Shown here piece after piece: positions 43,933-53,326 of a stretch of DNA of 64,000 nt. Both the position numbers and the translations under genes were made by a program. Positions within the stretch are counted from its first letter, which is position 1. Every line of letters starts with the position of its first letter. This DNA is from Phallus indusiatus (taxonomy: Eukaryota > Basidiomycota > Agaricomycetes > Phallales > Phallaceae). Location: the NCBI GenBank assembly GCA_027605045.1, contig JAQFWX010000098.1, forward strand, positions 62,001-126,000, in the 5' to 3' direction. The notes beneath the pieces are model-generated. The model did no database searches and was not told the DNA's origin. It saw only the letters and a program-made list of their open reading frames with translations.

Positions 43933-44497
43933 GTCTGCAAAGAAATCAATAGGCGATGCGGAAATGCTTAAGTTAATTACGGCGGAATGTCAATTAAAGG
44001 GCGATGGACACTCCTTTGACTTGATTTTCGTTGTTTTGTATCACATCGCTTTATCGTATTTTTGCTCTTCGCGGGCGTTCCTGGTTGGTATTTACCTTTA
44101 ATCTTTGTTTCCCTTTTCCTTTTTCTCCTCTCGTTTTTAAGATTTGAGTATAGTATATATATATATGATACGAATGAATCCAAATGAAATTAGATTGTGA
44201 AGCTTTTATTATTTACATAAAGACGCTAGGATCGTTTCAGATTTGACTCGCTCGTGATCCAAATTTACGCAAAGGTGTATCATCGATGAAATTAGTCCAG
44301 GATTGACGTTGAACCCTATAACACGAACAGATGAAGTAGCGATACATGCGGTATAAGATACGATAAAATTCCGTTGCTATGCTAAAGTCCATCCATGCAG
44401 CTAGCACGTTTTGGTGTTATAATACGTTGAGTAGTCGAGTATAAGTAGTGAATTAAGTGAGAACTTGTAATCTGGGTGCTCTGTTTAATCGGCGAAT
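43933..44497 (+). promoter_or_regulatory. Spacer between tandem actins (terminator and promoter)
   Basis: It contains the 3' end of copy 1 and the promoter of copy 2. A TA-rich tract TATATATATATATGATACG lies near 44150-44175. No separate gene is seen, although an 81-codon frame overlaps the copy 1 tail. Confidence 0.4.
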
Positions 44498-46157
44498 ATG
44501 TCTGACGATGAGGTTACTGCTGTTGTGAGCATTCTTGCTCTAATATTTCACGATGTCGATTAACCCAGAGTTCTCCTATAAGGTCATAGATAATGGAAGC
44601 GGGACGTGTAAAGCTGGGTGTATGTTCATTTGAATCGCTTGCGTATTAGCGAGAACATTAATTCTTTTATTATTAGTTGCAGGTACTGTGAAGCCGGTTA
44701 AATGAACCTCTTTTCTTCAACCATTAACGGGGGTTACAGGAGACGATGCTCCTCGTGCTGTCTTCCCGTAAGTCGAGTTACAGGCGATAAAAAAATAACA
44801 CAGGTAACCCTTTGCAGGTCGATTGTGGGAAAACCTCGACATACAGGGGTGATGTTAGGCATGGGAAAGAAGGATTCATACGTCGGGTAGGCATTCGATG
44901 AATATGTATTGGGGGGTGAAATGACAGTATATGGCTTCAACTTGGCCTAATTCTAGGGACGAAGCACAATCCAAACGTGGCGTTCTTTCGCTCAAGTACC
45001 CTATCGAACACGGGATAGTGACCAACTGGGATGACATGGAAAAAATCTGGCACCATACGTTTTATAATGAACTACGTGTGGCATCGGAAGAGCATCCAGT
45101 GCTCTTAACAGAAGCGCCCCTAAATCCTAAAGTGAATCGAGAGAAAATGACACAAATCATGTTCGAGACATTCAACGTGCCCGCCGCATACATCGCAATT
45201 CAAGCCGTATTATCGTTATACGCATCCGGCCGAACAACCGGAATCGTGTTAGATTCTGGGGATGGAGTTACGCATACGGTTCCAATTTATGAGGGATTCT
45301 CATTAAAGCATGCGATTAAAAGAGTGGATATCGCAGGAAGAGATTTGACGGAGTACATGGTCAAACTTTTATCGGAAAGAGGGTATCGGTTTGTGAGCAG
45401 CGCGGAGAGAGAGATTGTCAGAGATATAAAAGAGAAATTAGGATATGTTGCCTATGATTTCGAAAAGGAGATGGCGAATTCGAAGAACTCTACAAAGGTG
45501 GAGAAGGCGTATGAGCTTCCAGATGGACGAATGATCACTGTTGGAAATGAAAGGTGCGTTATAGAAGAACGAATTACTGTCTGAACAAAGAAGAAGCGAT
45601 CTCTTGTTAGATTCCGAGTATCAGAAGTATTGTTCAATCCGTCGTTCATTGGCAGCGAAACAGCTGGGATACACGAGACAGTGTGAGCAGAATCGATATA
45701 GCTGATAAAAGTGTCGTGATTCTTATGATGACTTTTTCAGACACAATTCGATCCATAAATGTGATATCGACATCCGACGTGACTTGTATAGCAATATCGT
45801 CCTGTCCGGCGGAACGACCATGTTCCCTGGTATGAGTGATAGAATGCAAAAGGAACTATCTGCTCTGGCGTACAGTGGAGTGAAGATCAGGATTGCTGCT
45901 CCTCCCGAAAGAAAGTATTCTGTTTGGATCGGAGGATCTATATTGGGTGAGTACATATGATAAATACACACTCTTCTAAGTTTCAAGCTTAATTTATCTC
46001 CCCGTGTTAGCATCCCTGACGACATTCCAAAACATGTGGTGCACTAAACAAGAATATGACGAGTCTGGTGCTGGCATTATTCACCGAAGTGAGTATACAT
46101 TTGCAAAACGAAGAAACCAAATTTTACTTACGGGGGTAATACATAGAATGCTTGTGA
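44498..46157 (+). CDS. Actin, copy 2 (divergent paralogue, 376 aa)
   Basis: Ten exons, approximately 44498-44524, 44583-44619, 44677-44682, 44740-44767, 44818-44886, 44957-45553, 45611-45682, 45741-45946, 46011-46088 and 46147-46157, sum to 1131 bases, 376 residues. It begins [20 protein letters not shown] and keeps the phosphate loops, [11 protein letters not shown] and WIGGSILASL. It differs from copy 1 throughout: Met-to-Thr in the first phosphate loop (GSGTCKAG), [40 protein letters not shown] (His for the usual Tyr) and a terminal KCL instead of KCF. Exon borders match copy 1, including the 6-nt exon, except that the copy 1 intron after VK is absent. It is intact and so probably expressed, perhaps in a specialised stage. 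An actin-related protein is unlikely, as no insertions are present. Confidence 0.93.
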
Positions 46158-46341
46158 GACATCACTTGTATAATTTGATATCGATGTACCTTATTGTTCA
46201 AAAATGGATAATAATAATGGCTCCTTGCCTGTGTGAAAATCGGTGAACAAGGTGAAAGTGAGCGGAATCGCCCGCCGCCGAGTGAATTCCATTTACGGGC
46301 GCTAATCGTCCTTGGAAGTACGCTTCAAAAATACCGTAATC
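46158..46341 (+). promoter_or_regulatory. Upstream region of NDUFB7
   Basis: This 184-bp spacer between actin 2 and the complex I subunit gene presumably carries the NDUFB7 promoter. No TATA box is clear. Confidence 0.35.
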
Positions 46342-46816
46342 ATGACGGGAACGACGACGACATCGACGACTGCGTCACAAGAGGAGATGAAAGCCAATCG
46401 TCTGCCATTGGGTTACAGAGACCAATGTTCCGCGTATGTTAACCTCTCAAAGTTTGCGCGTGGAGAAAACTAATAAATTGTTTGCTACCAGGTTGTTGAT
46501 ACCCCTCAATAAGTGCCGTCGCAAAGAATTTTACTTACCCTGGCATTGTGAGCATGAAAAGTGAGTTACTCATACAGTAGCGTATGCTTTTATTCTGAGT
46601 TGCAATAATGCGTAGGCACGAGTACGAGCAGTAAGTGCAGGGTGTTTCAATTCGCTTTGTTTCTTGTTCTAATATAACATGGGGTCCATCAAAAGATGTC
46701 AATACTTCGAGTGAGTCTACTGCATACTCTCTCTTGTTGTTGTCCTTATACTCTCTAGTTTCGTCCGAAGAACGAAAGAGCTCTCGAAAAGACGGAAAGA
46801 AGAATTGGAAGAGTAA
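46342..46816 (+). CDS. NADH:ubiquinone oxidoreductase B18 subunit (NDUFB7)
   Basis: Five exons, approximately 46342-46433, 46492-46560, 46616-46630, 46696-46710 and 46759-46816, give 82 residues. The core reads RLPLGYRDQCSALLIPLNKC, RRKEFYLPWHCEHEK and HEYEQCQYFDFVRR. The four cysteines form the twin CX9C pattern (C-x9-C, helix, C-x9-C) of proteins oxidised and trapped by Mia40 in the mitochondrial intermembrane space. The tail is Lys/Arg/Glu-rich (KELSKRRKEELEE). The protein is an accessory subunit of respiratory complex I on the intermembrane face. Two exons are only 15 nt long. Length fits the short fungal members. It converges with the minus-strand gene that ends 134 bp downstream. Confidence 0.9.
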
Positions 46817-46949
46817 AAAGAGAAAAGAATATTATAAACTTGACGTAATAGTACAAATCAACTCGTCAATAAATATAATATAATAACCGTTGGGATCTCT
46901 TTCCCCCTTCCAGTCTACAAGTTTTTTTTTACAGAGAATCTATATATTA

Positions 46950-47537
46950 TTAATACCATCTGGTTCCACTACTCCAAATGACGTCTCTTCCGACTGGTTC
47001 TCCCATGTTCTTCTGCCTGAGAGATGATAAGGCATAGGCATATCGTAAAACCGATAATGCGTAATTTTGAGAAGGTGATGTACGTGGAAAGCGCCACGAC
47101 GATGGTGGACTTTGGGCATGTTGCTGGGAGTGGGCAGCGTGTAAAAGAAGGGCCTTTGGACGGGGTATTGTACTTGTTGTACTTGTTGTACTCGTTGTAC
47201 TCGTTGTTGCTTGTGCGAATTTGGTCGGATAATAAGCTCTGCGCCCGCTGTGTGAGCTGACGAATGAAGATGCGGAAGACTCTTCGCTATCTGATTCAGA
47301 GTCTGAGTATGATGATGTGTCTTGATCGTCTTCTGCCAGATGGTCGTGCTGCCTTTGCTCGTACAGCTCTTCGAAGGGATTTTCCTCGATTGGGTGGAGC
47401 TTTCCCGATAGGGAATAAGAGAGTAGAAGAGTGGACTGCAACTGCAATGTTGAGGATGATGGTAGTGGTAATGGTGATGATGAAGACCACGATGATGCCG
47501 ACGACGACGACGATGATGAGAAAGACGAAAATCTCAT
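46950..47537 (-). CDS. Serine-rich hypothetical protein (195 aa)
   Basis: A single uninterrupted frame begins MRFSSFSSSSSSSASSWSSS, followed by a Leu/Ser-rich region that could act as a weak signal or anchor (TLQLQSTLLLSYSLSG). It continues with an acidic Ser/Asp region (DDQDTSSYSDSESDSEESSA), a Thr-Ser repeat (TTSTTSTTST) and a basic C-terminus ending SSGTRWY. No domain is recognised. Composition suggests a disordered protein. The length without stops over low-complexity DNA makes it plausible but not certain. It is convergent with NDUFB7. Confidence 0.5.
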   Translation of the reverse strand: MRFSSFSSSSSSSASSWSSSSPLPLPSSSTLQLQSTLLLSYSLSGKLHPIEENPFEELYEQRQHDHLAEDDQDTSSYSDSESDSEESSASSFVSSHSGRRAYYPTKFAQATTSTTSTTSTTSTIPRPKALLLHAAHSQQHAQSPPSSWRFPRTSPSQNYALSVLRYAYALSSLRQKNMGEPVGRDVIWSSGTRWY

Positions 47538-48070
47538 GGCAGGGAAGAGAGGTAGAGATGATTGTGAGGCCAGGAGGGAGCTTGGGAGAGGAAAGAAAGA
47601 ATGGAAGCGAGGAATTTATGCATTTGTTGCGTACGTATTGAAATTGTATTGTGCTTTCAAATTTGTTCGGAGCTACAGTAATCGCTGTCCATAAATTCCT
47701 AAAATGGATATCATTATTGAGGACCGAGACAGGGTCGCCTTAGCGCTTAGAATTAGTGTATGTAAGTAGATGTAAGTAGTATAAAGGAGCAGTACGGTCC
47801 ACCAGAAACACGACAGCCGAGCTTAATTTGTGCTTGTCGGAATGAAAACATGATAAGAAGAGCGGGGACTCGAAGCAAGCAACAAAAAGAATTCTCGAGC
47901 GGAGGACTTTTGAGAACTGGAATGGAGGAATTGTTGCGTGCGCGGAGTTGGCGCGGAGGACAAAATCGACAGTCAAAAAATGGATTACGTAAGGCTTGGC
48001 CCTCTCTGTCTCTTCGCATTATAAACTCTAAAACTGGCATAGACCCACCGGGACGAGTAAAACCGACGCG
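47538..48070. other. Intergenic with weak ORFs
   Basis: Overlapping frames on both strands (47740-48170) lack recognisable motifs. A short frame MDIIIEDRDRVALALRIS at 47704 precedes a GTATGT donor and could be a first exon for the next small ORF, but no acceptor was convincing. Confidence 0.3.
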
Positions 48071-48235
48071 ATGGCTGTGCGAGTTCAAGAGTTACATACT
48101 AGTATTGCGCTTCACAAGGTCCATCGTCGGAAAGAACGACGGGATTCTCTCGACACCGTTTTTTACATAATCTCTCTTCTCTTTCTTTTTTTGTTTTCCG
48201 TTTACGGCCAAATATGTGAACGTCTAGACATCTTG
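48071..48235 (+). CDS. Small ORF with one predicted membrane segment (54 aa)
   Basis: It starts MAVRVQELHTSIALHKVHRR, continues KERRDSLDTV and then has a hydrophobic run FYIISLLFLFLFSVYG, ending CERLDIL. The basic cluster followed by a single membrane helix is typical of tiny ER or mitochondrial membrane proteins, but I cannot name a family. It may be part of a larger spliced gene. Confidence 0.3.
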
Positions 48236-49575
48236 TGATTCACAAGTCGTCCCGACTCGAAAATGATTTATCAGCTTTGACGCAATGGCGCGGAAACAAG
48301 TTGAACCGGCCTTCTACCTCTCGTCATCGATAAAGATTAATGAACGACTGGGAGTGAGGAGGACACTGAAGTGCGCCATGGCTACAAGTACAGCTCAGAT
48401 CTCAACGAACTGCCTGGGTGCGACGTGAACTCGACAGAGTACTGAAAAGGGTATGTATACGCGCTTCACAGGCATGGGATATGTACTAGTGACATGATGA
48501 AAGGTTTTTGGGCTGCTCATATACTACACATATTGTACATGCGATGTATGCACGGTCATCGACTTGGACTTCTCTTTTTCCATGGCATGCTTCCTAAAGT
48601 TTGCCGCCATTGATTTCTTTTTTTTTTCAGATCAACAATTCGCTTGTCTTGACAGTAGCAATGCGGGCAAGGGCTAATCCACTAGGGTTTGTTTACTATA
48701 TATATATCGCGAGTCTTCTGCGCATTCCGTTTGATGCTTGTTGTTTTTTTTTGAAATGAATGACTGACGCCGTCGCCTATAATTATTCCGTGCCGCCAGA
48801 CTTAATTGGTGTATGATGATCTTGTGCAGAGACATATACATAAGAATATATTTTCATTCCTGGAGGAGATGAGCGTTTATCAAATGCATATTCTCACTGT
48901 GTGGCCAAAGACTCTCGACTTGCTCGGAGCGCGCGCGCGCTGGGTTAGGCACGATGGCCGTGAGGAGACGGAATGTTGCAATTGGGGCGTGCGAGGGAGA
49001 GTTCTAAAGGGTTAGAGATATGCCAGGGAGGGAGGACTGGATATTATTTCCCACAAAGCCTGGAATAATGTAATGTATGTACGTTGTTATGTGCCCAACA
49101 GATTCTTCCCGATCCAATTTCGCGTGCTGCTTGCTGGCTAATCGGACACTGGGTAAATCCATCCCCACACAAGTGCCAAATTCCCAATTCTTCCTTGAAC
49201 CCAAACCGAAATAAGCATGCTGTCCAGTGCAGATTACCGCGTGTGTGTGCACTCATGCACTCATGTCAAAGCCCTGTCAAAGCCATAGCAAGCCATTGGC
49301 AAACAAGTCCAGACAAGTCCCTAGTCCCATAGAGTATTCCCGCGCCACGTGTCTGCGGCATGACGTCGCGCCGACCCGCCGCCCACAGACGCCTATGACC
49401 CGCGCCGGGATTCCCGCCCTTTGCCAGTCCCTTTTAACTCCTCCTCCCCAGTGCGTGGCGTTGGCAGGCCATTTTTTTTCATTTTTCCCACGCTCCTCGT
49501 GTCTTCAGCGCCCTCTTGTCGTGTGTCGTGTGGGTCCCCTAATAGCCATTAGCCATTAGTAGCAGGGAATCCAAG
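48236..49575. other. Long intergenic region upstream of the zinc-finger gene
   Basis: It includes a 47-codon frame at 48285 (MARKQVEPAFYLSSSIKINE), a GCGCGCGCGC run at about 48930 and several GTC/CAAAGCCATAGCAAGCC-like short repeats (49265-49310). No gene could be supported. Part is probably promoter. Confidence 0.4.
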
Positions 49576-49660
49576 TCTCTCTCTCTTATTTGTCACTTTT
49601 TTGTCTCTCTCTCTCTTCTTCCCTCCCTCCCTTCCTTCCTCTCTCTCTCTCTCCCACGAC
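49576..49660 (+). promoter_or_regulatory. CT-rich leader tract
   Basis: Runs of CTCTCTCTCT and CCTCCCTCCCTTCCTTCC stand about 110 bp before the zinc-finger start codon. Pyrimidine tracts like this commonly mark transcription starts in filamentous fungi. Confidence 0.6.
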
Positions 49661-49769
49661 GGCGACGACAACGACAACGGCGACGACCATCACCCACCCG
49701 ACAACGGAGACAACGGCAACAACGACGAGACGCTGACCACATACATCACGACGGACTGAAAAAATATAA

Positions 49770-52700
49770 ATGGCGCATAATCTGCAACCTCCATCGTCCT
49801 CTTCATCCTCCCCCCAGCTCACTCCGTCAACTGCAACTTCCAGCGCCGCTACTCTAGCTTCTCTTCTCACCGCTGCTCTCGACGATGTTGAAAGATTAAA
49901 GCAGGAAGTCGATGCCCAGACCAAGCGCGCTGTTTGTGCCGAAACCTTACTCCGCTCCCTTGTCATTGAAGATCCTTCTCCTACAACCACCGCCGGGACC
50001 ACAACAACGACAACGGCTGGTACTACCATTTCCAATAATTCCAATTCAAATGCCACGGCCTTGGCAGCAGCCTCAACAACTTCGGCATCTTCTAATCCCG
50101 GTGCCGTCACCGACCCGTCTTCCAAGGATGGTACCGGTCCTGCTGCTCCATCACACTCTCTGACTCCCGCTGCCCTTACCGCACTCATGTCCGCGGAATC
50201 TCGCGCATCAGCAGCCGAAGCCCGTCTCTCCGCCTTTCTCGACTCCTGGTCAGAGCTTCTTCGCGTAGAAGCCAAAGGCAGCGACGAACGCAGAAGACTC
50301 GAAGAGAGAATCGCCGATGAGCGTAGAAGAGTCATCATGTCTTTTGAAGGCTCCTCTTCCTCCTCATCGTCGTCGTCAGCGGCGGCAATGTCCAGTTTCG
50401 GTCGCAGATCTCCACCAGCCTATGCTTTACTTCGCACTGAATCGGCTCCGCTTACCTTTTCATCATCATCATCATCCCGTCTGGGTCCCCTTCGTCCAGC
50501 TGCTTCCCTTGCCCATCATTCCTCATATTCCCAGCATGCTTCATATCCTTTCCAGATCAACGGTCTCAGTTCATCAGGTAAATATCACTCTACAATCAAC
50601 CCACGCCTTTTCTTTTTCTAAATCTATCCTGCCATTTAAAGCTATAAACCCACCATCATCATCATCATCATCTGCTCACGCTCCACATACCCGAATAAGA
50701 CCACGTACGACATCAGATGCATCCCAACCACCTGCAAAAAGACTTCGAGCGGGTAGTGCCAGTTCTGCTCAGGCAAGTACCTTACGCATATATATGCGTG
50801 CCTGCCTCAACTCTTTTTCTAGATACACTCAGGATCAGGCTCCTCATATTACCCACAGCCTGCTCATACCACCACTCCTTCAACCCGTATTTCCCCATAT
50901 CCATATCAGCAACAGCAACAACAACAACAACAGCCGACTCTATCCCAAAATACCTCACGATCGCAGCATTTGCACCCTTCTCAAAATACCTATCCCAATC
51001 ACCAACAACAACAACAACCCTCGCGTTCTCGTGTATCGCATTCCCCAGCCAATCTTAATGCATCTAATCGACATCCATCACAGCAACCCCAACAGCAACA
51101 GCCACAACAACACCAACAACAAGATCAGCAGTCTCAAAAAGGGCACGTCAATCGCTATCCTGAACATGCCGATCAGGACGATGACGGTGCCGCTTTAGAA
51201 GGAGCGTCCGCAGATGAAAACAGACGGGGCGGTGGTCCTGTCGACACTGCCCACGGTCGTTCCGCCAAATCGAAAGCCTCTACGCGAAAATCTGCATCAT
51301 CATCGTCGACTAATCGTTACCGAGGTGATGGACATTCCCATCCACACCAACACAATAATAATAACAATAATAACACTGGTGCTCGTGATCGTGAAGTTTC
51401 AGATCTGGATAACGAATTGGTTGGTATAATTGACGATGCTACTCCCTCTTCTCACCATTATCATCACTCTCAGTCTCACCCGCAATACCCGCAACATCAT
51501 CATCAGCAGCAACAGCAACACCATCGTAATCAAGCAGAGCATGACGATGAATTAGACCAAGAGGATGCATCGGCCATGCTTGTAGACGAATTACTCGACG
51601 CTCCACCCTCCCCTCATCATCATCATCACCATAACCATCATAACCACTACCATCAGCATCGGTCCAATTTAAGCCGACCTCCAGATTTTGAAGTACTGCC
51701 ACCGGATGAAGAGGTAGATGCCGAAGGAGAAGAGGATGAGCTCAGTAACGCCTCAATTGATGATCTGCTCCTGGAAGTAGCCGGTGGCGCCGGTGCTGGT
51801 GTTGCGCCAGGTGTAGCCGGAAGCGTGAATGCGTCGTCGTCGTCCGCAGGAGGAGGAGGAGGAGGAGGGAGAGGAGGATCAGGAGAACGAAGTGACACCG
51901 GTGCTCCCGTCACGGGGGATAAACCTCCTGCTAAGACACGAGCGAATCCAAGTTCCACAAAACCGTTTGTATCAGTTGCAAGACTTACTCAGTCGCAGTC
52001 GCAGTCTCAACTGGGACCATCTCGTCAGAAGCAGCCCTTGAAACAGCATTTATCTACCTCTTCCGCTTTAGGAGGGGATAATAACAACAATAGTAGCACC
52101 ACTGGAGGAGGAGGAGGAACCGGTTCTCATTCTCCTGTATTACATTCTCAGTCAAGCGGATTGCTACCATCGTCAGGAGGATTGACATCCTCAAATTCGC
52201 TTGGAGGTCTTACACCCTCTCTGACCCTCACATCTTCCCATCTTTTCAAAGCAGCTGGACTCCCGCCCGGCGGCTATCCTCAGTTTAACGCTCAAGGTGA
52301 AAGGCTATGTCGTCAATGCGGGCAGCCAGGACGTTACAAAGATGGTAAATGCGTTGAAAAGTGGGGTCCTGGGCCAGAAGGTCCCGGAACCGTCTGTGAC
52401 AGGTCAGTGTACACTCGCATTCAGTTTTGCTCTTCATTCATGTATTAACTTAACTACGTCGCAGATGCCGCAAAAAAATGAAACGAGTCGAACGACGAGG
52501 CGACGCAAATGCAACGATGCTCGCTCAAGCGCAGGCGCAGGCCCGAGCCGAAGCCCAGCAACAAGCTCAAGCTCAACAAGCACAAGCACAAGCAGCTTCG
52601 GGTCATTCTCAGAACAACGGGACACTTTCTGCTCAGAACAGTCTTGTCAGTGTTACAGGAAGAGGAGAGAAAACCAATTCCAAGTCCAGTGCCAGTGCCA

Positions 52701-52924
52701 ATTCACGTTCTCCCCATGTTTCACCCCGTATCGACAAGGAGAAGGAAAAGGAAAAGGTCAAGGAAGAAAGCGGTTCTGCTTCTGCTACTGCTGCTGCTAC
52801 TGTTGCCACTGCTTCTACCGCTCCTGCTTCTGCCGCTGCTGCTGTCGCCAGTGGTACTGGGAATGGATCTCCCACAGATGCGTCGACTGACATGTCCACC
52901 GACGAATTCAAGTCGATCATGTAG
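49770..52924 (+). CDS. Large low-complexity protein with GATA-like zinc finger
   Basis: Four exons, approximately 49770-50577, 50642-50772, 50823-52402 and 52465-52924, give 992 residues. The start MAHNLQPPSSSSSSPQ is followed by a heptad-like stretch (ALDDVERLKQEVDAQTKRAV, residues ~30-60). The middle is dominated by Ser, Gln, Asn and His runs and an acidic block (DEEVDAEGEEDEL). Near residue 835 is RLCRQCGQPGRYKDGKC then VEKWGPGPEGPGTVCDRCRK, a C-x2-C-x25-C-x2-C arrangement spliced exactly at CDR|CRK and followed by a basic KKMKRVERRG tail. The W-x-GP-x-GP...C-x2-C half resembles GATA fingers, so a DNA-binding transcription regulator is likely but the target is unknown. Intron 2 has a GC donor (CAG|GCAAGT), forced by reading phase. 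The C-terminus is Ala/Ser/Thr-rich. Confidence 0.8.
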
Positions 52925-53326
52925 TAATAGGTCGAAAATCCTGTGTACTTCATCGTTATTATTATTATTGGCTATTTTTTCTTCCTTTTCCATTCCTTTT
53001 TTCTTTTATAATTTAATGTCAAAATGTTGTTGTACATATATATACACACGATCTGCTGTTTTTTTTTTGTTGTATTTGACCGCAATACTTTTACCTCCAG
53101 GTTGCATAGCTAAATCACGCTGCTCTTTCGGTGATCCCAGACTGTGGGAACCGTTCTGTCATCATATTCTAACCCGGAGGCAATGGCGAGCACTGGAATT
53201 TCAATTTGAATGATTTCATTCAACACCGGACTTTATTCTGCCCTCTTGAATGTTTCTTTTTAAAAAGGAGTTTGCTTTAACTGGATCTGCATCTTTTCCA
53301 CCCACCACGTAGTAACACACGCACGT
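52925..53326. other. Intergenic (3' end of zinc-finger gene, promoter of RGP1)
   Basis: The 402-bp spacer holds T-rich runs and ATTATTATTATT at about 52955. No gene is seen. Confidence 0.45.

Noticed and set aside
49586..50338. 250-codon minus-strand ORF opposite the zinc-finger gene start
   Set aside because: Low-complexity Ala/Val/Ser antisense shadow of a Ser/Thr-rich exon, with no independent support.
50317..51198. 293-codon ORF overlapping the zinc-finger gene in another frame
   Set aside because: It spans the exon 1 end, intron 1, exon 2 and intron 2. Only part of it (50642-50772) is the real exon 2 frame.
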